The translations under genes and the position numbers were made by a program. Below, piece by piece: positions 1 to 8,882 of a DNA stretch of 44,995 bases (position 1 is the first letter of the stretch; each line of letters begins with the position of its first letter). This stretch comes from Marinagarivorans sp. (GTDB lineage: Bacteria > Pseudomonadota > Gammaproteobacteria > Pseudomonadales > Cellvibrionaceae). The notes below the pieces were generated by a model. That model was given only the letters and a program-made list of their open reading frames with translations, ran no database searches and was not told the origin of the DNA. The stretch is taken from contig JANQJB010000139.1 of the NCBI GenBank assembly GCA_028281865.1, forward strand, positions 1 to 44,995. Direction: 5' to 3'.

Positions 1-1071
1 TTTCAATCCGAGTCCATCCCCCAACTCGGTGATGACCTTCAATATATCGAATACGATGGCGGGACTCGTTCGCTATTTTTTACCGGCGTAAACGATAATA
101 ATATTTACCACTATGATATCGCCTCCGGAACGCGGCAAATCGTGCACACAGTTTCTTCGCAACATAACTTCTATCATCAAAACATATCGTATTACGGCAT
201 TCCAATCGAGCACGACCCAGAAAACAATCGCATTTACGTAACGGAATCGGCACCAAGTGACAATGCTTCAGCCGGCCTCAGCCAGACTGATTTTTCAATC
301 CATCAAATCGATCTTGAAAATAACTATGCTGCGACGGAAATTGCTAAGTTTGATGAGGAGGAGCTTAAACTCACACAAGTCAAACACCTTGAATTAGACG
401 CTAATCGAAACTTGCTTTATATTTTTGATAATGCGGGTTACCTGTCTCCTATCCGCTCAGTCGATATTCAGAACGGGCGCAAAAATAGATACACAGGCTG
501 GTTTGACGATTACGTAGCCGCAATGTACTTTAATTTCAGTTCACATGGGGTCATTGACGGCGATATCGGTTACGGCAACGGATTTCGCTACGATCCTATT
601 ACCGATCGCTTTATCTTGCTAAGCGCACAAACACCGACAATCGGTCACGCCTTATTCAACCAAGGTGAAGCAAGCCCCGGCTTTCTAATGGCGAACAATA
701 GAGAAGTGATGACAGAACCTGAACGCTCTACCATTGATCATTACGTTCTGTTTAATTTCAAGCAGCGCGAGCAAAACCCGGTTCAATCCGATAACAGCAC
801 TGAATTAGCTATATGTTTAAACAAAGCCGGAAACAAAGTATATGTGTTAAGAGGCACTCAAATCGTTTCTGTTAACTTAGAAAACCCAGAAGATTTCCAG
901 TTAATTTCAGAATTTGGTGCGCGCGGCAACGGCACGCCGATCAGTGCTTACATTTTTTCCGATATCGAAATTGACCCAGCTTACCCTGTCTTATATTTCA
1001 GCTCGGTAGAAGGTATCTATGCGGTTAATTTAATTAACGGAGACAGAGCACTGCTGGGGCTAAAAAATTAA
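1..1071 (+). CDS. beta-propeller-like protein, 5' end outside the window
   Basis: The reading frame is open from base 1 to the TAA at 1069-1071, so the gene begins before the window; a GTG at 142 is only an internal codon. The visible 356 residues show repeated strand-like blocks with phrases such as IYHYDIASG, IYVTESAPS, LLYIFDNAG, VYVLRGTQIVSVNLENP and IYAVNLINGDRALLG. These are typical of YVTN/SMP-30-like beta-propellers that bind or display small ligands outside the cell. No catalytic motif is recognisable and no signal peptide is visible because the N-terminus is missing. It ends just before a strong terminator and faces a convergent dehydrogenase gene. The propeller assignment is by pattern only; the exact family is unknown. 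Confidence 0.6.
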   Translation, partial: FQSESIPQLGDDLQYIEYDGGTRSLFFTGVNDNNIYHYDIASGTRQIVHTVSSQHNFYHQNISYYGIPIEHDPENNRIYVTESAPSDNASAGLSQTDFSIHQIDLENNYAATEIAKFDEEELKLTQVKHLELDANRNLLYIFDNAGYLSPIRSVDIQNGRKNRYTGWFDDYVAAMYFNFSSHGVIDGDIGYGNGFRYDPITDRFILLSAQTPTIGHALFNQGEASPGFLMANNREVMTEPERSTIDHYVLFNFKQREQNPVQSDNSTELAICLNKAGNKVYVLRGTQIVSVNLENPEDFQLISEFGARGNGTPISAYIFSDIEIDPAYPVLYFSSVEGIYAVNLINGDRALLGLKN

Positions 1072-1080
1072 TAGTGACGC

Positions 1081-1104
1081 AAGCTCGCCACAAGCGAGCT
1101 TTTT
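1081..1104 (+). terminator. rho-independent terminator
   Basis: A perfect 8-bp stem (AAGCTCGC at 1081-1088, GCGAGCTT at 1094-1101) with a 5-base loop runs into a T-tract, 10 bases after the stop of the upstream plus-strand gene. The minus strand has no T-run, so it serves the plus-strand transcript. Confidence 0.85.
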
Positions 1105-1114
1105 AAACAAAAAA

Positions 1115-3715
1115 TTACAAATATCGACCACGCATTTTAATTTCATTTATTCGCCATTGCCGACGATTATGCGGTGCGAGATTAATAACACGAACATATT
1201 GAGCGGTCTTGCCTAAGAGCTGGTTTTCATCGTACATTGAGCCAGTCAAATTTTTAACCACTTTTTCCCAGCTTTTTCCGTCACTCGATATTTCGATTTC
1301 GTAGGCGCGCGAATAGAAATTATTAAGCCCTCTAGAGTCAATAACCAATTCCGTTAACATTGCAGAACGCGGCAACGCTATCGTAATCGTATCACCATTG
1401 GCTCTCGCAGTTCTCGCACTAAAGATCTTTCCTTGGTCTGTAGGAATTAGAATATTTTCCAAAGCGAAGCGTTTATGAATAGGAAAACTTGTGGTTACCC
1501 GCCATTTATTTTGCTCTGGGAGAAATGCATCGAAATAGGTTTCAAGTTCTTTCTGCGTCCAAGGTTTATTGCGCTTGGCATTCAATGCGCGAATAGTTTT
1601 TACTTGCGCGGGTGTAACCAGACTTGCAGAATTATTAAAACTATTGCGTAAATAGGTAAGAATATTAGCCAGCCACTCATCGGAGTTACTTGCCAATGGC
1701 TGCATCGAACCAGCGGCATAATTTTTACCGTCAATAGGACCAACCATACCGTGCAACAGCGCGTTTGTTAGCAGCGTTATATTGCCGTTTATACGCGGGT
1801 TACCAATAAAGCCTGGCGCAAGCATCGCACTACCCGCAGCCGTACCCTCGCCTTTCTCACCGTGGCAGGTATAACACAGGGTTTTATATATTTTTTCTCC
1901 CTCAATTACTGCAGTAGCAAGTTCGGCATTTCCCGCCGCTAATTTTTTACGTCGTTCAACTAGGGTCTCCAAGCCTTTCATCGATTTTTCAATCGCAACC
2001 AAGCCTCGAGTTTTCCCATGTTTTTTTTGCGCAAGCTGTGTAAATTTATTTCGATCTTTGGAAAATACTTGATAAGCCGACAGGATAACTTGTTGCACAA
2101 TTTCGATATCGGCATCGGATGCTAGCTTCATCCATTGCTGAGTAATTTCGCTTTCGTTTTCCTTAAATAATTGTTCAGATAATCGAATGGCTGTCATCCT
2201 AACATCGCTGTTATCACTATTAAGGTTTTTAAATAGGATGCCTGTATCAATAATACCCAAACCCTCTAAGGTCCACATCGCATGTATTTTTGCTAAGGGA
2301 TTTTTGTGCTCAGAAGCCATTTTTTTCAATTGCGGAATTACACTTTTATCCTGAGCTAAGACAATTAATTTCTGTGCCTGCAAGCGCCACCATGCATTTT
2401 TATGACTTAAGTGCTGCAGCAGTTGTTTAGGCGATTCATCAAACATCCGCGGTGTTTTATAAAGTTGTGTTCCGTTCTTGGTTACGCGAAACAAGCGACC
2501 GCGACCAATAATGCGATCAAACCCGTATTGATCAATCACATCACGTAGGTAGGAACCTTTTTGTGTCCAGTTACCTTCTTGAATAATGCCGCGATACATA
2601 TCCAGAATCATCAGTGAACCGTCCGGAGCTGTATCGGTCCAGACAGGGCGAAAGTTCGCATCTGTCGACGCAATAAATTCTTTTTTCTGTTTTTGATAGG
2701 TATTTTCCAGCACAGAATAGCCTTCTTTTCGTATCACCTCAGCGCGCCGAATTAAATTTCCTACAGGCTCAGTAATAATATAATCGCCTTCCATATCCGG
2801 AAATAACCCACCCAGATAAATACTTTGTCCCCCGCCGCCGGTAAAATGATTTAGCGTATTATCGTCGCGCAATAACGGCAAACCACCTTGTACGTCGGGT
2901 GTTTTATCGAGTGGAAATACCTCGCGAAAACCCGGCGCCTGCTCGCCCTCCACGCCAACGTAACCGTAAACGCTCGGGGCCTGAAAATTCATCGCGGGGT
3001 TCTGTCCACCGGCAGTCGAATAATACATACGGCCGACATGATCCTGGCCCACACCCCATTGGCCACCGCCCCACGGCAACTCCTGTGCAATCACTTTGTC
3101 GTCGGTAAATTTGTAGCGCTTGTCGGTGTATGTCACATAGAGCCAATTATCGATCCCGTAAATTAGACCGCTGGGCTGATGCTCCAAATTACCGCCGCGC
3201 CCACCACCTTCATAGACAACGGTGGTTTTATCGGCTTTTCCGTCGCCGTTAGTATCGGCCATTAACAGTAAATCAAGCGTGTTGGTTTCCCGCACCAAAA
3301 TTCGACCATCGTCCAACGGAAGTACCATGCGCGGCAGCAGCAATTTATCGGCAAAAATGGTAAACCGGTCCATCGTTCCATCACCATCGGTATCTTCTAA
3401 GCGCTTAATTCGACTTGTTTTTTCAAATTTACCGCTGCCATCGGCATCCTGCATATAGGTCAGCATTTCTGCTACATAAAGCCGCCCATTGCCATCGAAA
3501 GCAAATAATACAGGCTCTTCTACCATGGGCTCCGCTGCTACTAACTCGATGGAATAGCCATCCTGAACAACCATCGTTTTCAGGCTTTCCTCCGGCGATT
3601 TTGGCTGTATTTGCTCGTGAAGTTTCGGGTCAAAAGCCTCAGCAAAGCAGCTGGAAGCGAATAGCACTGACAGACAAAACGTCGCAAAGGCGGTGTTTAT
3701 TGATTCAATTCGCAT
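1115..3715 (-). CDS. secreted PVC-type dehydrogenase with HEAT repeats, cytochrome c and discoidin-like domains
   Basis: Multidomain secreted protein of about 866 residues. The start is placed at the second Met (MRIESINTAF), which gives a clean signal peptide ending near SSCFA; an upstream ATG at 3730 would add five residues. The N-terminal half is a six-bladed sugar-dehydrogenase-like propeller (VAAEPMVEEPVLFAFDGNGRLYVAEM) with inserted calcium-loop motifs DADGSGKFE, DTDGDGTMD and DTNGDGKAD. A HEAT-like helical part follows. Around residue 615 there is a single haem site CYTCHG with a distal Met region. The C-terminal ~100 residues resemble an F5/8 type C (discoidin) carbohydrate-binding fold (YEIEISSDGKSWEKV, YVRVINLAPHNRR). 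The architecture matches the large membrane-bound dehydrogenase family best known from Planctomycetes and Verrucomicrobia. Likely role: periplasmic oxidation of a sugar-like substrate with electron transfer through haem c. The substrate is unknown. Confidence 0.85.
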   Translation of the reverse strand: MRIESINTAFATFCLSVLFASSCFAEAFDPKLHEQIQPKSPEESLKTMVVQDGYSIELVAAEPMVEEPVLFAFDGNGRLYVAEMLTYMQDADGSGKFEKTSRIKRLEDTDGDGTMDRFTIFADKLLLPRMVLPLDDGRILVRETNTLDLLLMADTNGDGKADKTTVVYEGGGRGGNLEHQPSGLIYGIDNWLYVTYTDKRYKFTDDKVIAQELPWGGGQWGVGQDHVGRMYYSTAGGQNPAMNFQAPSVYGYVGVEGEQAPGFREVFPLDKTPDVQGGLPLLRDDNTLNHFTGGGGQSIYLGGLFPDMEGDYIITEPVGNLIRRAEVIRKEGYSVLENTYQKQKKEFIASTDANFRPVWTDTAPDGSLMILDMYRGIIQEGNWTQKGSYLRDVIDQYGFDRIIGRGRLFRVTKNGTQLYKTPRMFDESPKQLLQHLSHKNAWWRLQAQKLIVLAQDKSVIPQLKKMASEHKNPLAKIHAMWTLEGLGIIDTGILFKNLNSDNSDVRMTAIRLSEQLFKENESEITQQWMKLASDADIEIVQQVILSAYQVFSKDRNKFTQLAQKKHGKTRGLVAIEKSMKGLETLVERRKKLAAGNAELATAVIEGEKIYKTLCYTCHGEKGEGTAAGSAMLAPGFIGNPRINGNITLLTNALLHGMVGPIDGKNYAAGSMQPLASNSDEWLANILTYLRNSFNNSASLVTPAQVKTIRALNAKRNKPWTQKELETYFDAFLPEQNKWRVTTSFPIHKRFALENILIPTDQGKIFSARTARANGDTITIALPRSAMLTELVIDSRGLNNFYSRAYEIEISSDGKSWEKVVKNLTGSMYDENQLLGKTAQYVRVINLAPHNRRQWRINEIKMRGRYL

Positions 3716-3730
3716 ATTACTCTTACACAT

Positions 3731-4038
3731 ATTTAACTAATTTATACACAAACATTAAGCAAAACGATTAGCTTAGGGAAATATAGACAGCAAAGCTAGT
3801 TTAATACAGTCAAAACATTGGAAAGAGGGGTACTACCGCTTAACCAGCGCTGTTCGGAGCAGTAAACGCAACAAAAAAGCAAACAATGCATTCAACGCAA
3901 GAGCTGTACTATCAGCCACTGTATAGAGTTGCGAATACAAAGTTTGTTTCTAAAAAAGGTTGTCAAATCGGAAAGGTGAGAGTGGTTTAGCCAAAAACGC
4001 ACGCAATCTTAATATTTTTTAATACTTATGCTATGCAA
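3731..4038. other. intergenic stretch, no gene seen
   Basis: AT-rich DNA upstream of the minus-strand dehydrogenase gene and downstream of the GSCFA remnant. It presumably holds the dehydrogenase promoter, but no convincing -35/-10 pair, operator or terminator could be picked out by eye. Confidence 0.4.
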
Positions 4039-4438
4039 CTAAAGTGGAGTAGTTTCAACAGCCTTAATCTCAGGGCGCATAAACATTTCTTTAAACATCT
4101 CCATTACGCGTTCTACCACCGCTGGTTTTATATGCCTGTGGTCTACCTCCTATGGCTCTTTATAGCACTCCTTCACAAATTCGTAACTCGGCAAGTAAAA
4201 AACATCGTCTTCGGGATTATCCGCCAATTAACGGACGACATAGTTGTACCCCACGTTGCAAAAAACGCGCGATTTTCGCTGCAAAACAAGAGCCCGCCAA
4301 ACCAATTGGCGTGTGGCGGTTCATTATTTTAGTTTTATGCAAGTAAGGATAAAGTTTAAATTTATTGAGCGGGTATTTTTCATGTGCCGGATTCGGCCAC
4401 AAAACTGCTTCAGGTTTAAGGTTTGTTTTCTCTAACAT
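4039..4438 (-). pseudogene. GSCFA-family protein remnant, frameshifted and internally deleted
   Basis: Read on the minus strand, the frame from ATG 4438 contains a GSCFA-type N-terminal block ending in GLAGSCFAAKIARFLQ, the family's signature. About 20 residues later this frame runs to a stop. A neighbouring minus-strand frame continues the homology (NVGYNYVV, then after a TAA PEDDVFYLPSYEFVKECYKEP, a TAG, then DHRHIKPAVVERVMEMF) to a stop at 4039-4041. These later pieces resemble the C-terminal end of GSCFA proteins (FPSYE and RHV.P..V motifs). The family is normally about 250-350 residues, so most of the core is missing. The combination of a frameshift, two in-frame stops and a large internal deletion indicates a dead gene. 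GSCFA proteins are SGNH-hydrolase-like, so this was probably once a hydrolase gene. The family call rests on remembered motifs, not on a search. Confidence 0.65.
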
Positions 4439-4582
4439 AAGTTAGAGACGAATCTATCATTTTTTTTTCAAATTACGTGCGAACAAACATTCGCCGTTAA
4501 AAGCTGCTCACCGGCAAAAAATCAATCGTCTCGTCACTCACGCTCAGTTTTGTATTCCCACGTATTATCCGTAAAATTACTA

Positions 4583-5086
4583 TCAGTCATCACCCAAAAA
4601 ATGTCCAATTAAACTCGCGAGTTGCGAATCGCCGCTATGTGCAGCGATAACTTGCGCCGTAAAACCTTGAGCGTTTTTCGCACCAATATCAACACCGTTC
4701 ATCATTAAGGTATCGGCGGCGCTGTATTTCCATTGTTTTGGCATTTTTGATTGAGTCACTGCGAGCAGCAAGGTCTCTTGGTTTTCGTCTAGATAATTAA
4801 CTTCGATCGGCTGTTCTAAAAAATAATTGGCCAGTTCAACTTTCTTCTCAATTTTATTCTCTGTAATTCCATTAGATATACCATCTATTGCACACGTAAA
4901 CAGATAGGTATTACGCTGAGCATCGCTGGAGTCATAGGCAGTCAAGTCTAATGTGCCCTGTTGGGCATCGGTGCATTGTTTTGCCAAAATTTCTTCCGGC
5001 GTCATTTCTTTTTTGCTGCAAGAAATACATAAAAAAAGTAATGCTAAGGTAATAATTGGGCTTCTTTTCCAACAAGTACTTAACAT
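4583..5086 (-). CDS. small lipoprotein with ankyrin-like C-terminus
   Basis: About 167 residues if started at MLSTCWKRSP, which puts a basic n-region and hydrophobic stretch directly before the lipobox LCISC. An upstream in-frame ATG at 5128 would give an implausible 14-residue extension before the signal. After the lipid-anchored Cys comes a lysine-rich linker, a central part without recognisable domain and a C-terminal helix-turn-helix pattern (MMNGVDIGAKNAQGFTAQ.IAAHSGDSQLASLI) that resembles one ankyrin repeat. It is predicted to be in the inner or outer membrane, facing the periplasm. Function is unknown. It stands alone, between the GSCFA remnant and a LuxR-type regulator on the same strand. 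Confidence 0.7.
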   Translation of the reverse strand: MLSTCWKRSPIITLALLFLCISCSKKEMTPEEILAKQCTDAQQGTLDLTAYDSSDAQRNTYLFTCAIDGISNGITENKIEKKVELANYFLEQPIEVNYLDENQETLLLAVTQSKMPKQWKYSAADTLMMNGVDIGAKNAQGFTAQVIAAHSGDSQLASLIGHFLGDD

Positions 5087-5385
5087 ATCTGCCTCCAACA
5101 ATATTTGGGCTCTATCAGGATTAATCACTTTTCATTCACTGCGGATAAAAATAAACGAGGGCCTATGCGGAATCTAACAACTCTGCTTGTCTTTACTTGA
5201 CTTGAATTACTTGATTCCACCCCGTGTTGACGCGCAATATTACAGCCGTGCGTAGTATATCTTAGAATGTAAGAGGTCAGTACTGACAAGGGCTCAAATT
5301 TTGTGACGCCTTTCGCGCGAGGCTCGCTAATCCAGTGCTCTCGATTTTAAGCTTGGCATTAAAAAATAGAGTTATCTGAGACAAA

Positions 5386-6219
5386 TTAAGGGTTAATTAG
5401 GTTTAGTTTTAATGCTTTTGCCACCGCATGGTGACGATTGTTGACTTCAAGCTTCTTATGGATATTTTTCATATGATAATGGACGGTATTTTCTGAAATA
5501 TGCGCCCGCTCAGAAATGCCTTGTGAGTTTAGGCCAACGGCTAACCAGCTTAGAATGTCCTTTTCTTTTGTCGTTAGCTGGATGTCTTTTTGAACTTCCA
5601 AGTCGAGTATTCTAATTGTAGCTTCATACAAATAGATGTTTACTAAGCTAAGGGTGGGTAAACTTTGCAACACATCTTTGTCAGTTAATTTGTCCTCCCG
5701 GTCACATAAATAGCGGAACCCTCCGATTAGCGATCGTGGCCCATGCGCCGGAAATGTAACAATTGATTGGATGTCGAACTGCCGGATAGCATCCGCCATT
5801 TTAGGAGAGAGTCTTTGTAACTTGCCAATATCTGTATTTGCTTTCCAAACATGTGGCGTAGTGTTCTCTTTGCAATAAGAGATCAGTGGATCATGAGAAA
5901 GCAAGTTTCGGCGGTAGTGCTTTACCCATTTTAAGTTTCCGCTACATATGCAGTGCAGGTTGGCAGTCGTTCCACGTAATATTGCTGCGCCCCCTCCAAC
6001 AACTGAATAACCAAAATCTTTCATTACTTTATAGGCAAAAAAGTGTAGATCTTGGCTGGTATCAATTGCAAGTGCATGTTCAATATAATCGTAAACGCCG
6101 TATGTTCGCCGGTGAGACGGGTGCGCGGTAGCTTTTTTAATCTCGGAAACTGAACATTTGTGCATACACTGAAGGTGTATATTGGAAGTAGCTGACAACA
6201 TGATGACTCTTAACTCCAA
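5386..6219 (-). CDS. LuxR-family regulator with autoinducer-binding domain (LuxR solo)
   Basis: 277 residues. The N-terminal two thirds fit the autoinducer-binding domain: conserved W/Y/D/P-type residues occur in NLKWVKHYRRNLLSHDPLISYC and in a downstream HVW, followed by a G-rich GGFRYLCDRED segment. The last ~65 residues are a LuxR-type helix-turn-helix: LTTKEKDILSWLAVGLNSQGISERAHISENTVHYHMKNIHKKL with the usual E-LxWxAxG and TVxxHxxNIxxKL positions. This predicts a cytoplasmic transcription factor responding to an acyl-homoserine-lactone-like signal. No luxI-type synthase is visible in the window, so it is a candidate solo. The start could be the Met at residue 1 or residue 7 (MLSATSN); both are open. 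The target genes are not apparent. Confidence 0.85.
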   Translation of the reverse strand: MELRVIMLSATSNIHLQCMHKCSVSEIKKATAHPSHRRTYGVYDYIEHALAIDTSQDLHFFAYKVMKDFGYSVVGGGAAILRGTTANLHCICSGNLKWVKHYRRNLLSHDPLISYCKENTTPHVWKANTDIGKLQRLSPKMADAIRQFDIQSIVTFPAHGPRSLIGGFRYLCDREDKLTDKDVLQSLPTLSLVNIYLYEATIRILDLEVQKDIQLTTKEKDILSWLAVGLNSQGISERAHISENTVHYHMKNIHKKLEVNNRHHAVAKALKLNLINP

Positions 6220-6239
6220 TGCGATGCATTAATTTCTCA

Positions 6240-6670
6240 AAATACCAGCGCCTATTTTTTGGGAATATTTAGGGACCTAAGCACTTTCAAAAAGTGGCTT
6301 GCTGGGATAAGTCACGGAAAATAAGACTGCCAGAAGCAACCGAGCTCCCCGGCCTCAACTAAGCCAGCACGGTAAATCCATCCATATACCTATATTCCGC
6401 TGGACTTATTTAAGCCCACTCCGACCTGGTCGTTCTTACCCAAAATCGCCAAATAGTTGACCTAAAAGGACAACCCAGTACAAATTGATCAAAATTTGCA
6501 CAAATGCAAATCTTGGTTCTATCGCGTTAGCCTATTAAACCGGCCACAGTATTCGGTTAAGCGGGTGATTCATCAGTGGGTTGTTTGATCCGCATTCATC
6601 ACTACCCTGAGGCTTCAATAACAGCGGGCCTTCTGCCACGGAGAGTGCGGTCATTACTAGTTTGGCTGGA
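6240..6670. other. gene-poor intergenic region
   Basis: More than 400 bases upstream of the LuxR gene with no convincing coding region. A 39-codon minus-strand ORF near 6536-6657 is the longest with a Met start and has no recognisable homology or ribosome binding site. No lux-box-type palindrome was found. Confidence 0.4.
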
Positions 6671-6704
6671 GGAAAAAAGAATCACTCTGCAAGTGGAGTG
6701 ATTC
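6671..6704 (-). terminator. orphan rho-independent terminator (minus strand)
   Basis: A perfect 9-bp stem (GAATCACTC at 6679-6687, GAGTGATTC at 6696-6704) with an 8-base loop. Read on the minus strand it is followed by TTTTTT, a textbook intrinsic terminator. The nearest upstream minus-strand gene (spondin-like, ending 6921) already has its own terminator at 6863-6892, so this one may end a separate short transcript from about 6705-6862. Confidence 0.7.
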
Positions 6705-6862
6705 TCGGGGTGTTGGTTTGCTGAAATAGCTATTAAACCGAAGGCGTTAGCGGCTATCCATCGCTATCTAGGTATTATCACTCTGGCCAAGCGCCGTCGA
6801 TAATTTCGCGTTACGATAGCCCGATTTTTCCGCAATAATCATCAATGTGTCGAAAGGGAGGT

Positions 6863-6892
6863 AAAAAAAACCCTGAAGAAAACCCCCAGGGC
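6863..6892 (-). terminator. rho-independent terminator of the spondin-like gene
   Basis: On the minus strand, a CCCTG/CAGGG stem (6887-6891 with 6871-6875) is followed by eight Ts (6863-6870), about 30 bases after the stop of the 6921-7589 gene. The stem is short and the loop is 11 bases long, so strength is uncertain, but position and T-tract are right. Confidence 0.65.
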
Positions 6893-6920
6893 ATGGTCTA
6901 CTAGGGTGGCCTAAAGCTTG

Positions 6921-7589
6921 TTACCGTACGCGCCTAACCACGACTTTTGCTACCGGGCCCTGCCAATCGTATGCAGACCGAGTGAGTTCACCTTCACCGT
7001 GAATACCGGGGCTAGGATAGACATAACCTTCACCATCATCTTCTGGAGAAAATGGTACACCGCCACACTGAGGGCCTGGGATGCTCATACAAAGCTCGTC
7101 ATTCATCTCGCTACCGGCGTCATAGGCATTTGCATAAAAAACTGCCGAACCACGACGCGGCAATGCAACTGAATTTAATGCGACAAAGGTATCGTTAGTC
7201 GGCAGAAGCATTGATGCCAAACTGAGGCTGTTCATACGGCTGTCGGAAACCAAACGCAATCTTACCGATGCTCCAGGTGCCAATAAGCCCTCTGATTGAG
7301 CCAAACCGTTAACGAGTCGAGGCCTTGACTCCAAGTATTCAATCATTGGCGCGATATCGCCGCCCTCTGCAATCGCCGCGAGCGGTTCAGATGCTTCTTC
7401 ACCAACTTCAAAGAAAGCGAGATTGTCTCTATGAGCCGCAGTAAGGAAAGGCGTAAAGTAAACACCTTTGGTAATATTTGTAATTTCAACGGTGTAAACA
7501 ATACGAACGCCTGAGCGGTGGCTTTCGGCGTAAGCCGTTGAAGCAAATGCAAAAAAGCCAACTAAGCACGCCAAGATAATGTTTTTCAT
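6921..7589 (-). CDS. secreted spondin-domain protein
   Basis: 222 residues with a signal peptide (MKNIILACLVGFFAFASTAYAE, cleavage near AYA). The rest matches the bacterial spondin_N domain pattern: VEITNITKGVYFTPFLTAAHR, FFEVGEEASEPLAAIAEGGDI, GLLAPGASVRLRLV, LSLASMLLPTNDTFVALN and FYANAYDAGSEMNDELC. In this family the beta-sandwich is exported; its role in bacteria is not settled, although adhesion or matrix functions are assumed from the eukaryotic spondins. Two cysteines (in LCMSIPGPQCG) could form a disulfide. A GGAG ribosome binding site lies just upstream of the ATG. Monocistronic, with its own terminator downstream. Confidence 0.85.
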   Translation of the reverse strand: MKNIILACLVGFFAFASTAYAESHRSGVRIVYTVEITNITKGVYFTPFLTAAHRDNLAFFEVGEEASEPLAAIAEGGDIAPMIEYLESRPRLVNGLAQSEGLLAPGASVRLRLVSDSRMNSLSLASMLLPTNDTFVALNSVALPRRGSAVFYANAYDAGSEMNDELCMSIPGPQCGGVPFSPEDDGEGYVYPSPGIHGEGELTRSAYDWQGPVAKVVVRRVR

Positions 7590-7839
7590 TTCGGTCTCCG
7601 GTAAATTCTTGTCTAATTGATAATGGAAAAAGCGTTAGAGGGTGACAGAACACGACTCCCTACCCGCAGCAATATTAAGAAGGAAGCTCGGAGAAGTACT
7701 CACGAAAAAATCAACAAATTATCACGGAAATTTTATGTTTTTTTGGGGTTCTTTGGTGTAACCATCGGAGAAAAGATGCGTCTATGCTCAGTTAATCCAC
7801 TTGTGAAGGTTGCCAGCATTTTCCTGCTACCCAACCTGA

Positions 7840-8628
7840 TCAATCGATAAAAATATCTTTATAGGAGAGGAAAAAGGAAGCGGCGAATAATGGTATAACA
7901 ATCAAGAGCCCCAGAAGCAACGGGATCATCCCCAAAACAAATACAATAGAGATGACGGTAAAATAGATGAAAAGCGGAACGAAATTCTTAAAACAAGCTT
8001 TAAAACTCAATATAAGAGCTTTAAAAATTGGAACTTTGTTTAGAGCGATTAAAGGAGCCGCGTAACACAAGCCCATATGAACAGGTATTAAGACCAAGTT
8101 TACTATCTCACCAGCTCTCTGTATCTGAGCAAAATTTTCGAGTAACGAAGGGACATCCGTACTACTTGTGGATATTTGTGTTAGTACTGGTACTAACACG
8201 ATAAATATTAAACCAAGAAAAACCAATATCATAATAACTGCTAATAGTAACAAACTGCCAAACCCCGCTGAAAATCCGGAAAACAAATAACCGATAGTTA
8301 ACTTATCCCCATCATAAATGACTTTGCAACTAATAAGTAAGCCAGCAAACCAAACATAGATAAGAAAAAAAGAAATAATATTAACGAACGGAATTATCAG
8401 AAGTACTAGCATCAAGATGAACCCAGTAATCATCATCAGAATCCAGGTCAATGCCTCCTTTTTAAATAGTCCAAACCCTTCACCTATCCACTCGAAGCCT
8501 GCGAAATAACCAGCAAAGCGCGGCTCATGTAATGAGAACGAACTCTTCTTTGTTGCCTCATCTTCTCCGGTTAAGTTACTAGCAATATCAGAATCAGGTG
8601 CTCGGTAAGGGTTTTTATCATTGTTCAT
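7840..8628 (-). CDS. BPSS1780-family integral membrane protein
   Basis: 262 residues. The N-terminal ~45 residues are hydrophilic and cytoplasmic-looking (MNNDKNPYRAPDSD). About six hydrophobic segments follow, for example ILMMITGFILMLVLLIIPFV, LLLLAVIMILVFLGLIFIVLV and a long C-terminal stretch ending in FFLSYKDIF. The motifs W..EG..LFKKE.L.WI and AAPLIALNKVPIFKALILSFKACFKN fit the BPSS1780/DUF2189-like membrane family of proteobacteria. Its function is unknown. No catalytic residues are recognisable. It stands alone, with more than 200 bases of non-coding DNA on both sides. Confidence 0.75.
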   Translation of the reverse strand: MNNDKNPYRAPDSDIASNLTGEDEATKKSSFSLHEPRFAGYFAGFEWIGEGFGLFKKEALTWILMMITGFILMLVLLIIPFVNIISFFLIYVWFAGLLISCKVIYDGDKLTIGYLFSGFSAGFGSLLLLAVIMILVFLGLIFIVLVPVLTQISTSSTDVPSLLENFAQIQRAGEIVNLVLIPVHMGLCYAAPLIALNKVPIFKALILSFKACFKNFVPLFIYFTVISIVFVLGMIPLLLGLLIVIPLFAASFFLSYKDIFID

Positions 8629-8882
8629 TCCACTAATCCTCTGTCAGAAATTAACATAACTCAATGTGATAGTATGTGCCCGATAAATGGTAACACAACA
8701 AAAGAAAGTCAGACGGCCTACTTAACCGAGAAACAGGTGGAAACACCGCAATAAGATAAAGCGCATAGTTCACTAAATAATTTATTGTTACAGAATTTGC
8801 TCGGCAAGCGGCTTGATGAAAACCTCATCCAAACAATGCACCTAGTACAAGGGTAAGGTTAAAAATATTGTCTAATGTCTAC

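Noticed and set aside
4033-4435. Three plus-strand ORFs of 63-99 codons
   Set aside because: They are antisense to the GSCFA remnant, which explains the region better; none has a ribosome binding site or recognisable motif.
6536-6657. 39-codon minus-strand ORF in the gene-poor stretch
   Set aside because: No ribosome binding site, no recognisable family, and the length is near chance level.
7617-7850. 77-codon plus-strand ORF upstream of the spondin-like gene
   Set aside because: Low-complexity composition, no homology recognised and antisense to the likely promoter region.
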